Assembly (NCBI GenBank): GCA_963712715.1
Contig: CAVQJI010000015.1
Location: 1-64,000 of the forward strand
Direction of reading: 5' to 3'
DNA from: JAFEDN01 sp963712715
GTDB lineage: Bacteria; Pseudomonadota; Gammaproteobacteria; Coxiellales; Coxiellaceae
Length of the DNA stretch: 64,000 bases
A model generated the notes under the pieces. That model was not told the DNA's origin, made no database searches, and worked only from the letters and a program-made list of their open reading frames with translations. Positions 56,580 through 64,000 of the stretch are shown piece after piece (the first letter of the stretch is position 1; each line of letters begins with the position of its first letter). The position numbers were made by a program, and so were the translations under genes.

Positions 56580-57872
56580 ATGAATTCTCCTCGTATTGGT
56601 TTTGTCAGTCTGGGCTGCCCGAAAGCGCTGGTGGACTCGGAGCGAATTATTACGCAATTGCGCGCGCAGGGATATGAAATGTCGCCGACTTATTCCAAAG
56701 CGGATTTAGTGATTGTTAATACCTGCGGGTTTATTGAATCCGCCGTGGAAGAATCGTTGGCGACAATTCAGGAAGCTCTGGCGGAAAATGGCAAGGTCAT
56801 TGTGACCGGCTGTCTGGGCGTGAAAGCGGACATGATTCGTGAACGGTGCCCGGGCGTATTGCATATCAGCGGGCCGCAATCGTATGAATCCGTGGTGAAG
56901 GCCGTGCATCAACAATTGCCGCCGCCACCGCAGGATCCTTTTATCAGTCTGGTTCCGCCGCAAGGAATTAAACTTACCCCGCGCCATTATGCTTATCTGA
57001 AAATTTCCGAAGGCTGTAATCATCGCTGCACTTTTTGCATTATCCCTTCCATGCGCGGAAAATTGGTGAGCCGGCCTTTGGAAGAAGTAGTGACCGAAGC
57101 GAAAAAACTCGCGCTCGCGGGGGTAAAAGAATTGCTGGTCATTTCCCAGGACACCAGCGCTTATGGCGTCGATTTGAAATACGCCGATGACACCCGTTTC
57201 ATCAAACTCTGTGAAGCGTTAGGCGAATTGGGTATCTGGGTGCGGTTACATTATGTTTATCCGTATCCACATGTCGACGACGTGATTCCTTTGATGGCGG
57301 CGGGAAAAATTCTTCCCTATCTGGATATTCCCTTCCAGCACGCCAGCGCGCGTATTTTGCGCTTAATGAAACGTCCGGCCAGCGCGGAAAATATCCTGCA
57401 GCGCTTGCAAAACTGGCGCGAGATATGTCCGGATATCACTATTCGCAGCACTTTTATCGTCGGCTTTCCGGGCGAGACCGAAGCGGATTTTCAGGAATTG
57501 TTGGATTTTTTAAAGGCCGCGCGACTGGACCGGGTAGGGTGCTTTAAATATTCGCCAGTGCCCGGGGCGGACGCTAACGTATTGCCGGACCCTGTACCCG
57601 AAACGGTGCAGCAGGAACGTTACGAGCGTTTTATGGCCTGTCAGGCTGAGATCAGTCACAGCAAACTTCAGGAAAAAATTGGCCGCCGGCTGACGGTGTT
57701 AATCGACCAGGTGGATGAAGAGGGCGCTATTGCCCGCAGTATGGCGGACGCTCCGGAAATCGACGGGGTAGTTTATATTGAAGACGGACAAAAGCTCACC
57801 GTGGGTGATTACGCCACGGTGAGTATTATCGACACGAATGAATATGATTTGTACGCTGAGTTAGCGTCCTGA
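56580..57872 (+). CDS. rimO: Ribosomal protein S12 methylthiotransferase RimO
   Basis: Radical-SAM enzyme that methylthiolates Asp88 of ribosomal protein S12. 430 residues, intact. It starts RIGFVSLGCPKALVDSERII; the auxiliary cluster Cys are in LGCPK, VNTCGFIESAVEES and VTGCLGVKADMI, the radical-SAM cluster in EGCNHRCTFCIIPSMRGKL (C-x3-C-x2-C), and the TRAM domain follows (LQEKIGRRLTVLIDQVDEEG). Starts 2 bases after hepT, so it may be co-transcribed by accident of insertion. Confidence 0.97.
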   Translation: MNSPRIGFVSLGCPKALVDSERIITQLRAQGYEMSPTYSKADLVIVNTCGFIESAVEESLATIQEALAENGKVIVTGCLGVKADMIRERCPGVLHISGPQSYESVVKAVHQQLPPPPQDPFISLVPPQGIKLTPRHYAYLKISEGCNHRCTFCIIPSMRGKLVSRPLEEVVTEAKKLALAGVKELLVISQDTSAYGVDLKYADDTRFIKLCEALGELGIWVRLHYVYPYPHVDDVIPLMAAGKILPYLDIPFQHASARILRLMKRPASAENILQRLQNWREICPDITIRSTFIVGFPGETEADFQELLDFLKAARLDRVGCFKYSPVPGADANVLPDPVPETVQQERYERFMACQAEISHSKLQEKIGRRLTVLIDQVDEEGAIARSMADAPEIDGVVYIEDGQKLTVGDYATVSIIDTNEYDLYAELAS

Positions 57873-57883
57873 TTCATATTCGA

Positions 57884-58177
57884 TTATTTCGGATTATTAA
57901 AGCTATTTGGGTTGGACGTTGGCGGTGGAACCGGTGGAACATGAGTACAGGTGTCAGAGCATTTTCCACTTCCACAACATCTGCTGGCAAGAAAGATCAT
58001 GATAACCGCTGCGATGCCAACTATGATGTAGATAACTCTCTCCACGATCGGCCATGCGCCAAATAGAAAAGTTACGAAATTAAACCCAAATATCCCAATT
58101 AATCCCCAGTTAATGCCTCCTATAATCACTAAAATCAGGCAAATCCATCCCAGGACGCCACATTTTTTATGCCACAT
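57884..58177 (-). CDS. DUF378 membrane protein
   Basis: 97 residues: two membrane spans (LGWICLILVIIGGINWGLIG and VERVIYIIVGIAAVIMIFLA) around a FNFVTFLFGAW loop, the DUF378 pattern. The tail is Cys-rich (SRCCGSGKCSDTC) then Pro-rich (VPPVPPPTSNPN). Function unknown. A GGAGG ribosome site lies upstream. Convergent with rimO, 11 bases apart. The gap after its start (58178-58413) holds only a weak hairpin. Confidence 0.85.
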   Translation of the reverse strand: MWHKKCGVLGWICLILVIIGGINWGLIGIFGFNFVTFLFGAWPIVERVIYIIVGIAAVIMIFLASRCCGSGKCSDTCTHVPPVPPPTSNPNSFNNPK

Positions 58178-58413
58178 ATAAACCTCCTCCCATTAATCTG
58201 GTTCTATTATAAGTTTAGGTCATAAAATGCATAAATTCCATCATTTTGTAGCTCCGTTTGGTCGAATAACGCTTTCAGATTTACCAGGCTTTAATCCACA
58301 GGTAAAAGTGGGTTAACAAGCGGTGATTACTTTTTTAAATTTCCTGTAGGAGCATCGAAGAAAAAATAACGATTTAAGGCGTGAGTTCCTGTTAGCAGGA
58401 ACACTCTTCAGGA

Positions 58414-59340
58414 CTAGACTTTCTCACTTTGCAATTCAGCGATGATTTCCTGAATGACGCTCATTTCAACACCGGTAGTCTTCGCCACAAAAACAGGGGG
58501 TAATCCTTCGTGGAGTAAATTTCTCGCTATTACTCTGCTTTTGCTTTGTTCTCCTAGTTGTACTCCTTGTTGGATTCCTTCTTGTCTCTGTAATTGTGCA
58601 AGTGTCATGGTTTTGGCTCCTGTCTCTTTCGGCAACTCTCTGGCGATTAATTCCTGAAACTGGTTTTCATCGCTATCGCCTCTTTCGTACATATAATACA
58701 ATAAACTAATCACATAATCATCCCCGGCATGCTGGTTCATCAGCGCTTTCAGTAGGTCCATAAAGCTTCTCAATGCCGGTAAAATATCACGATCAAATAT
58801 ATGCTTCATGGCTAAACCCATTACTCCTGCCCATAATGAGCGGCGCAGTTCCTCATCAGAGATTTGATTGAGCTCAATCAATTGAAAGGGTTGCAATGCA
58901 TAACGGGCAATCAACTCCGGCGGGGCCTGGATCAAGGCTTTGATATCACGCGGGTAACGCCAGCGCGCTTTGCCATTATAGTAGACCAGAGTGTAAACCA
59001 GGGGTACAGTTTTGTATCGCACCCAATGGCGGTGCATGACGGCAACCTGATAGCGTAGCACCCGCAGTGACATATTTTTTCTGGGAACAGATTGATGTTC
59101 CACCAGAGCAGCAATATAGGCCCATTGGGTATAATTCTTCAGCGGAACAGAATAGAGCATATCGGTGGTTTGGCCTTTCAGATGGGGGGTATGGAATTTA
59201 TCTTTACAGAGTTCGATACCCTCGAGTGCTATCGCCTGCAATAAATCCGGTGGCAAATGTTGCTGGAAAAATTCCCTGGCGACCCGCAGATCAGACATAG
59301 AACTGGTAAAAAAATTGTCATGCGTGATGGCTGAATACAG
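58414..59340 (-). CDS. Rpn-family recombination-promoting nuclease, likely non-ATG start
   Basis: PD-(D/E)xK nuclease of the RpnA/YhgA group (once called transposase_31), linked to RecA-independent recombination. The first ATG is at 59298 (MSDLRVAREFFQQHLPPDLL), but the family motif HDNFF lies in frame upstream, with AGGAGG at 59350-59355 and a CTG at 59340; no ATG is available, so a CTG or ATT start is likely. Later segments: KDKFHTPHLKGQTTDMLYSV, AYIAALVEHQSVPRKNMSLR (catalytic E-H-Q), VPLVYTLVYYNGKARW, and a C-terminal tail with GIQQGVQLGEQSKS typical of the family. About 309 residues from CTG. Confidence 0.75.
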   Translation of the reverse strand: MYSAITHDNFFTSSMSDLRVAREFFQQHLPPDLLQAIALEGIELCKDKFHTPHLKGQTTDMLYSVPLKNYTQWAYIAALVEHQSVPRKNMSLRVLRYQVAVMHRHWVRYKTVPLVYTLVYYNGKARWRYPRDIKALIQAPPELIARYALQPFQLIELNQISDEELRRSLWAGVMGLAMKHIFDRDILPALRSFMDLLKALMNQHAGDDYVISLLYYMYERGDSDENQFQELIARELPKETGAKTMTLAQLQRQEGIQQGVQLGEQSKSRVIARNLLHEGLPPVFVAKTTGVEMSVIQEIIAELQSEKV

Positions 59341-59606
59341 ATGAATTTCCTCCTGAAAAACTGATTATTAATATGGATGAATTATCCATAAATAATCTGC
59401 TTTATCAACCCCGGGAAAAGATGCCCTCAAACCTAAATTCGGCGGTCGCCTCCTACTGCGAAGACCTGGTGCACTGAATCTTGAGACTTTTTTGTGGATT
59501 TTTTCCTTCATCATTTCGGAGCATGACTATGAAAAAAGTCTTTGACACACGACACACCCCAAAGAGACAGTGACATTAACAGGCCCGGTTCAATTACCTA
59601 TATTCA

Positions 59607-60360
59607 TCAAAGGTTGTGAAGCATAAGGCTGATGTTTCCCGTGGATGACTTTTGCAATAGGATTTTAATACTTTGTATTAAATTGCCCATTTTTTCTTGC
59701 GTTTCATCGATAGCATTAATTAATTTCCTCGTTGGAGAAAATAAATTGCTTAATGAAAAAGAGGAATTTGAAGCTAGTGATTTTTTTAGAATAAATAGTT
59801 CATCCCGCGCTTGGAACAAAAAAAACATGGAATTCTCTAAAGCCATTTCTTCACTTTCTATTTGCCTGGATTGGTTTACAATAATTTTACGAAACGTTGC
59901 AACAAAATGAAATACATTATCTACATGTTTATTCTTACCATAGGTAAAAACTTCCAACGCTTCCGCTAAAGGAATAATCACATCGTTAAGTTTGGTTTTG
60001 GCTGGATTGACAGTCTTTTCGTTCTTTCTTTCCTTAAATAGGATGCTGGTATCGGCTAATTTATTTAATTTAATCTCATATCCATAATTGCGAAATGGTT
60101 CAATTGATTGAATATCTTTTGAAGCGATATGGTAATATCGATTAATAAAAAAATTGATAACAACAGCAGTATCTTGAGAGCATATTTCAGGGTCAGAATT
60201 AGCGACAATCCAGGTAAAAAGTTTATCGATATAAAGAGGCGATAAATGAATACTGATTGAGGTTTATGTGAACTGTGGGAAATTCAAGTACATTGCTCAT
60301 TATTGTCGTAACCATTATTTTTTCTTCTTGATTTAATACTTGTGTGACAGTTTTAGACAT
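59607..60360 (-). pseudogene. Unknown protein, frameshifted
   Basis: Not recognised. A reading from the ATG at 60360 (MSKTVTQVLNQEEKIMVTTI) stops near 60225; another frame from about 60250 (SPLYIDKLFTWIVANSDPEI) reads on through YYHIASKDIQSIEPFRNYGY, IIPLAEALEVFTYGKNKHVD and IVNQSRQIESEEMALENSMF to 59607. Joined it gives about 250 residues, hydrophilic and helical, with no signal peptide or membrane span. AT-rich relative to flanking genes. One frame change. It could be an effector or a lone hypothetical gene. Confidence 0.5.
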
Positions 60361-60474
60361 TTTATTGGTTCTCGCTATTTAAAATTATTATTAATGCATT
60401 ATATTGCAATACTGTTCCATTGACAAGTCTTTCAAACTCGACTAGCCATTTTTAGGATAAAGCCTAAAAACAGC

Positions 60475-60558
60475 GTCATTGCGAGCGCTAGCGAAGCAAT
60501 CCAATACAGTTTTGGTAGGAATATTGTACTGGATTGCTTCGCTAGCGCTCGCAATGAC
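60475..60558. repeat. GTCATTGCGAGCG palindrome copy
   Basis: Arms GTCATTGCGAGCGCTAGCGA and complement ending 60558, with the inner AATCCAAT...GTACTGGATT stem. It lies between the unknown gene at 59607 and queH. Confidence 0.85.
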
Positions 60559-60601
60559 AGTACTTTGTTCAATAGTGACAAAATGGGGCTAAAGTCGAGT
60601 A

Positions 60602-61249
60602 TTATTCGTTTTGAGTATAAAATTGCTGGCCGATCTGGATGCGTTTCCGGCCGTTTTTAAGGCGCCAGCGATTGGTATCGCGAAGTGAATACACACAACC
60701 GCAATATTCCTGCTGATAAAATTGCTCGCGTTTGGAAATTTCGATCATCCGCTGTGATCCGCCTTCCTTGCGCCAGTTATAAGTCCAGTACACTATGTCC
60801 GGATAAGGCGCCGCGGCTCGAATTCCGCAATCATTAATTTGGTCCATGTTTTTCCAGCGGGAAATGCCCAGTGAGCTGCTGATGATTTTAAAACCGTGCT
60901 CATACGCATATAACGCGGTACGTTGAAATCGCATGTCGAAACACATGGTGCAGCGTACGCCGCGTTCGGGTTCATTCTCCATACCACGCGCCCGCCGGAA
61001 CCATTCATCAGGGTCATAATCGGCATCAATAAATGGCACGTTATGTTTTTCCGCGAAACGGATATTTTCATTTTTGCGAAGTAAATATTCTTCCACGGGA
61101 TGAATATTCGGATTGTAAAAGAAAATGGTATAGTCAATTTTTGCCGCCAGCAACCGTTCCATGACTTCTCCCGAGCACGGCGCGCAACAGGAATGCAATA
61201 ACAATTTTTCTCCCGGAATCGGCAATTCTAACGTTGAAAGTTGTGTCAT
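60602..61249 (-). CDS. queH: Epoxyqueuosine reductase QueH
   Basis: Last step of queuosine synthesis: reduces epoxyqueuosine in tRNA. 215 residues, intact. Cys motifs are LLLHSCCAPCSGEVM, RGVRCTMCFDMRFQRTALYA and QQEYCGCVYSLRDTNRWR, which bind a [4Fe-4S] cluster and a mononuclear iron. FFYNPNIHPVEEYLLRKNEN and ISSSLGISRWKNMDQIN are the substrate-side segments. QueH replaces QueG in many bacteria. Single gene here; two palindrome copies flank it. Confidence 0.95.
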   Translation of the reverse strand: MTQLSTLELPIPGEKLLLHSCCAPCSGEVMERLLAAKIDYTIFFYNPNIHPVEEYLLRKNENIRFAEKHNVPFIDADYDPDEWFRRARGMENEPERGVRCTMCFDMRFQRTALYAYEHGFKIISSSLGISRWKNMDQINDCGIRAAAPYPDIVYWTYNWRKEGGSQRMIEISKREQFYQQEYCGCVYSLRDTNRWRLKNGRKRIQIGQQFYTQNE

Positions 61250-61295
61250 ATCCTCATTACAACCTTAGTTTTATGATTTATAAATAGGGTTATTC

Positions 61296-61422
61296 CGAAT
61301 GAATTTTAGGTTCAACCCGTCATTGCGAGCGTCAGCGAAGCAATCCAGCACGTAGTTCGGAGAACGTTCTGTACTGGATTGCTTCGCTGGCGCTCGCAAT
61401 GACGAAATCGAAAATTCATTCG
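61296..61422. repeat. GTCATTGCGAGCG palindrome inside a larger inverted repeat
   Basis: Inner unit 61319-61403 with arms GTCATTGCGAGCGTCAGCGA and near-complement. Outer arms CGAATGAATTTT (61296-61307) and its complement (61411-61422) extend the stem. Its left flank AATTTTAGGTTCAACCC matches, inverted, the right flank of the copy in the suf operon. Confidence 0.85.
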
Positions 61423-61519
61423 CGATGATTATATTCTGTCTGGAATCATAGTACTTTTCGGGAAACTGTGCAATTAAATAACTCTTTTATTGTCATTCAG
61501 TATGGGATAGACTTTCTGG

Positions 61520-62767
61520 ATGATGTCTATGTTACGCTCCTTGTTAAGCCTTCGGATGCTGGTCATTTTGGTACTGGGATTTTCCTCGGGTCTCCCTCTT
61601 TTATTGATTGGATCCACATTAAAAGCCTGGTTGCACGATGACGGTATTAATTTAACCACGATTGGTCTGTTTGCATTTGTCGGTTTACCCTATACCCTGA
61701 AGTTTATTTGGGCGCCGGCGATGGACCGCTTTGTACCCCCGTTTTTAGACCGTCGTTGTGGCTGGATGATAATATGGCAAATTTGCCTGTTATTCAGCAT
61801 CGCCCTGATGGGGTGGATGCATCCCTCCACCCATACATGGCTCCTGGCAGGACTGTGTGTGTTGATCGCTTTTTTTAGCGCGAGTCAGGATACCGTTATC
61901 AATGCCTATACCCGCGAAATACTTAGCGATGCGGAGCTGGGATTTGGTTTTTCATTGGGAATCGCCGGTTACCGCGTCGGCATGCTGGTGGCCAGCGCGG
62001 GGGCGTTGCCACTCGCGGATATTTTAGGCTGGCGTCTCACTTATATAATTATGGCGGCGGGTATGGTAGTCGGAATCATCGCTGCCCTGGTGGCGCCATC
62101 CGTCAAGAATTTTTCACCGCCACTGACATTGCGTGATGCGGTTATCGAACCTTTCCGGCAATTTTTTAGCCGCGGCGGCGCCTGGACAATTCTGTTGTTC
62201 ATTTTACTCTATAAAGTTGGGGATCAGATGGCGACCGACATCGTCAATCCTTTTTATTTAGAGCTGGGTTTTACCAAAACCGAGATTGGACTGGTGGCAA
62301 AAATATTTGGATTTAGCGCCATGATCGGCGGCGGGTTGTTGGGCGGTTTACTACTTTTCAAAACTGGAATCTACAGATCCTTATGGATTTTTGGTATCTT
62401 CCAGGCAATTTCCACCCTGGCTTTCGCTGTGTTGGCGCACGCTGGTTTTAATCTGGGGTTACTGGCGGGTGTGGTCACTTTGGAAAATTTAGCCAGCGGT
62501 ATGGCCGGAGCCTCATACGCCGCATACATCGCAAGTCTGTGTGACAAACGTTATACCGCAACCCAGTATGCATTATTTTCCAGTTTAATAGGTATTTCCC
62601 GCGTCTTCCTGGTCGCCGGGACTGGCTACATGGCCAAACATCTCGGTTGGGGCACTTTTTTTATAGTTTGCGCCCTGCTGGCCATTCCGGGATTAGCCTT
62701 ATTGCTGCGTTTGCGGCAAAAACAATGGATTTCACCTGGAGAGGAAGCTATTCCAGAGTGCGAGTAA
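61520..62767 (+). CDS. ampG: AmpG-type muropeptide permease
   Basis: MFS importer of anhydromuropeptides for cell-wall recycling. 415 residues, about twelve spans. It starts SLLSLRMLVILVLGFSSGLP, then LKAWLHDDGINLTTIGLFAF, LPYTLKFIWAPAMDRFVPPF and FSASQDTVINAYTREILSD, which are the AmpG signature loops (D-R ... Q-D-x-x-x-D/N-A). Intact. The 3' end overlaps the convergent lipoprotein gene by 20 bases. Loss or change of AmpG affects beta-lactamase induction elsewhere. Confidence 0.95.
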   Translation: MMSMLRSLLSLRMLVILVLGFSSGLPLLLIGSTLKAWLHDDGINLTTIGLFAFVGLPYTLKFIWAPAMDRFVPPFLDRRCGWMIIWQICLLFSIALMGWMHPSTHTWLLAGLCVLIAFFSASQDTVINAYTREILSDAELGFGFSLGIAGYRVGMLVASAGALPLADILGWRLTYIIMAAGMVVGIIAALVAPSVKNFSPPLTLRDAVIEPFRQFFSRGGAWTILLFILLYKVGDQMATDIVNPFYLELGFTKTEIGLVAKIFGFSAMIGGGLLGGLLLFKTGIYRSLWIFGIFQAISTLAFAVLAHAGFNLGLLAGVVTLENLASGMAGASYAAYIASLCDKRYTATQYALFSSLIGISRVFLVAGTGYMAKHLGWGTFFIVCALLAIPGLALLLRLRQKQWISPGEEAIPECE

Positions 62768-63512
62768 GGTCTTTAGCCACTGAGCTCTCCAATTTATGCG
62801 CGAGTATAGAGCGAAGTTCATTAAAATCCTGTGTCCGATATTGGGAAATGGGTTTACAAAGGCTGGTATCCTGCAAATGCCCATTAGCGCTTCCGGTGAT
62901 CCAGGTCAGAATTTTCAGAGTATGGGCGTTGATGACATAGATTTTATAAAGATAAAGATGCGGCTCTATGCTGGCGTGACGATACAAATCCCGTTTAGAA
63001 ATCTCGCATTTAACATCAAACGCCAGCGGTTGACTACCGCTTTGAGTGAGTAAAATAATCGTGTCCACATTCCGGTGATTCACTACCTGGGATAAGAACT
63101 GCTGAGCTTCCTCTGACAGCCGGCTTTCGAATTGGCCGTGCGACCATGTAATATCTGTAGTATTCAACACGTTAGAATTGTTGATGACGGCGGATTCAAG
63201 GTGACCATAACCATTATCGCGGAGCGTAGCCGCCATGGTTTTACTTAATAAAATGTTAACAGCCTCTGCCGGAAGCGAGGTTTTACCGAGTTCGTTATAG
63301 ATAAAAATGTTTTCACCGATGATATCGATACGAATGTCACGTAAAACAGATAATACGAGAATATGTTGATCCTGAGAAAGCGGATTCGTCAATTTTGGAC
63401 CAAGGGTACCCGCTGTAGACAGTACCGTAGCGGTGGTTTTAGGCGCCGCGCATCCACTTAAGAAGCAGACAACCAGCGTACTTAATAATAATGCTAAACA
63501 TCTCAAAAACAT
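62748..63512 (-). CDS. Putative lipoprotein of unknown function
   Basis: 254 residues. Signal peptide LRCLALLLSTLVVCFLSGC ends in a lipobox (LSGC), so it is probably lipidated at Cys21. The mature part reads LVLSVLRDIRIDIIGENIFI, NILLSKTMAATLRDNGYGHL, RNVDTIILLTQSGSQPLAFD and ILTWITGSANGHLQDTSLCK. It resembles no family I can name. The 3' end overlaps ampG by 20 bases; its 5' end is divergent from rlmE, 28 bases apart. A cell-envelope role is likely from the lipobox alone. Confidence 0.75.
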   Translation of the reverse strand: MFLRCLALLLSTLVVCFLSGCAAPKTTATVLSTAGTLGPKLTNPLSQDQHILVLSVLRDIRIDIIGENIFIYNELGKTSLPAEAVNILLSKTMAATLRDNGYGHLESAVINNSNVLNTTDITWSHGQFESRLSEEAQQFLSQVVNHRNVDTIILLTQSGSQPLAFDVKCEISKRDLYRHASIEPHLYLYKIYVINAHTLKILTWITGSANGHLQDTSLCKPISQYRTQDFNELRSILAHKLESSVAKDLTRTLE

Positions 63513-63540
63513 TACTGCATTATGCTATAATAAATTCATT

Positions 63541-64000
63541 ATGTCGAATCTCTGGATGCAAGAACATTTATCAGACTATTACGTAAAACAGGCTAAACGG
63601 GATGGTTATCCCTCCCGTTCTGCTTATAAACTTTTAGAGCTGCAGGAAAGGGACAAATTAATCATTCCGGGTATGCGTATCGTTGACCTTGGCGCCGCGC
63701 CAGGGGGCTGGTCATTGGTAGCGATGGAATCTTTGTGCGGAAAAGGTCAGCTGGTGGCGCTGGATTGCTTACCCATGACTCCGCCGGCTGGGGTGCATTT
63801 TATTCAGGGCGATTTTACGGAAGCGTCGGTTCTGGCCGAATTAATGGCGCATCTGGACAACTGTCCAGTGGATCTGGTGTTATCCGATATGGCGCCCAAT
63901 ATCAGCGGATTAAAAAGTGTCGACCAGCCAAAAAGTATGTATTTGGCCGAGCTGGCCGCTGAATTTGCGCAACAGGTATTACGGGGCGGGGGAAAGCTGC
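63541..64000 (+). CDS. rlmE: 23S rRNA 2'-O-ribose methyltransferase RlmE, cut by window end
   Basis: Methylates U2552 of 23S rRNA (FtsJ/RrmJ). The frame runs from the ATG at 63541 to the window edge, about 153 of some 210 residues. It shows WMQEHLSDYYVKQAKRDGYP, SRSAYKLLELQ (catalytic Lys), the SAM loop RIVDLGAAPGGWSLVAME, LDCLPMTPPAGVHFIQGDFT, and the catalytic Asp in VLSDMAPNISGLKSVDQPKS. The remaining Lys and Glu of the tetrad lie past the window. In E. coli ftsH follows; here the next gene is not visible. Confidence 0.95.
   Translation, partial: MSNLWMQEHLSDYYVKQAKRDGYPSRSAYKLLELQERDKLIIPGMRIVDLGAAPGGWSLVAMESLCGKGQLVALDCLPMTPPAGVHFIQGDFTEASVLAELMAHLDNCPVDLVLSDMAPNISGLKSVDQPKSMYLAELAAEFAQQVLRGGGKL

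Noticed and set aside
58385..58402. Hairpin GTTCCTG-TTAG-CAGGAAC as a terminator
   Set aside because: No T-run on either strand next to the stem, and it is not at a useful distance from a stop on both sides.
1..64000. CRISPR arrays, tRNA or rRNA genes, prophage structural genes
   Set aside because: None seen. Repeats found are dispersed palindromes, not regularly spaced arrays, and no tRNA cloverleaf, rRNA or phage capsid/tail signature was recognised on reading.

Overview
The window looks like a chromosomal segment of a gammaproteobacterium, probably a host-associated member of the Legionellales (Coxiella/Legionella/Berkiella-like). This rests on the rodZ-hisS-yfgM-der order, a complete SUF iron-sulfur operon (Rrf2 regulator, sufB, C, D, S, U, an A-type carrier, sufT), AmpG next to a lipoprotein and rlmE, an entericidin, eukaryote-like genes (a Ser/Thr kinase and a large effector-like protein), many toxin-antitoxin loci and several families of short palindromic repeats. 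The taxon is an inference; no rRNA or tRNA gene is present to settle it.

Layout. 1-4.1 kb: rodZ, hisS, yfgM and der in conserved order but each broken by many frameshifts, with ispG and bamB missing. 4.2-7.3 kb: entericidin, a broken secreted protein, a hicB scrap and hipBA with a set of HipB-like operators. 7.3-23.1 kb: an AT-rich island encoding a RiPP (TOMM/proteusin type) pathway. 23.3-28.9 kb: a TolC/adaptor/RND efflux operon. 28.9-35.4 kb: a PIN toxin-antitoxin pair, two DUF4143-type ATPases, a MATE pump and xseA. 35.5-44.4 kb: an 894-residue effector-like protein, exonuclease I, a cation diffusion facilitator, a glycosyltransferase and a transposase. 44.5-51.2 kb: the SUF operon. 51.2-64 kb: an effector-like kinase, a TraB-like gene, two toxin-antitoxin loci, a Nudix hydrolase, rimO, an Rpn nuclease, queH, ampG, a lipoprotein and the start of rlmE.

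The most interesting system is the island. It holds a nitrile-hydratase-like leader peptide (NHLP) precursor with a 10-residue core after a Gly-Gly site. Around it are a fused YcaO cyclodehydratase, a SagB-type azoline dehydrogenase and the NHLP export set (HlyD, C39-peptidase ABC1, ABC2). Tailoring candidates are a Rieske oxygenase, a 2-oxoglutarate/Fe(II) oxygenase and a NodU-type carbamoyltransferase. A 383-residue protein of unknown function completes it. The inferred sequence is heterocyclisation and oxidation of Cys/Ser/Thr in the core, extra oxidation or carbamoylation, then cleavage after Gly-Gly and export.

Many genes carry single-base frameshifts, densest in 1-4.1 kb and in the island, while long genes elsewhere are intact. 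Family motifs remain readable across the breaks, so these are either recent decay or indel errors in the sequence. Nothing in the window decides between the two, and entries are labelled accordingly.
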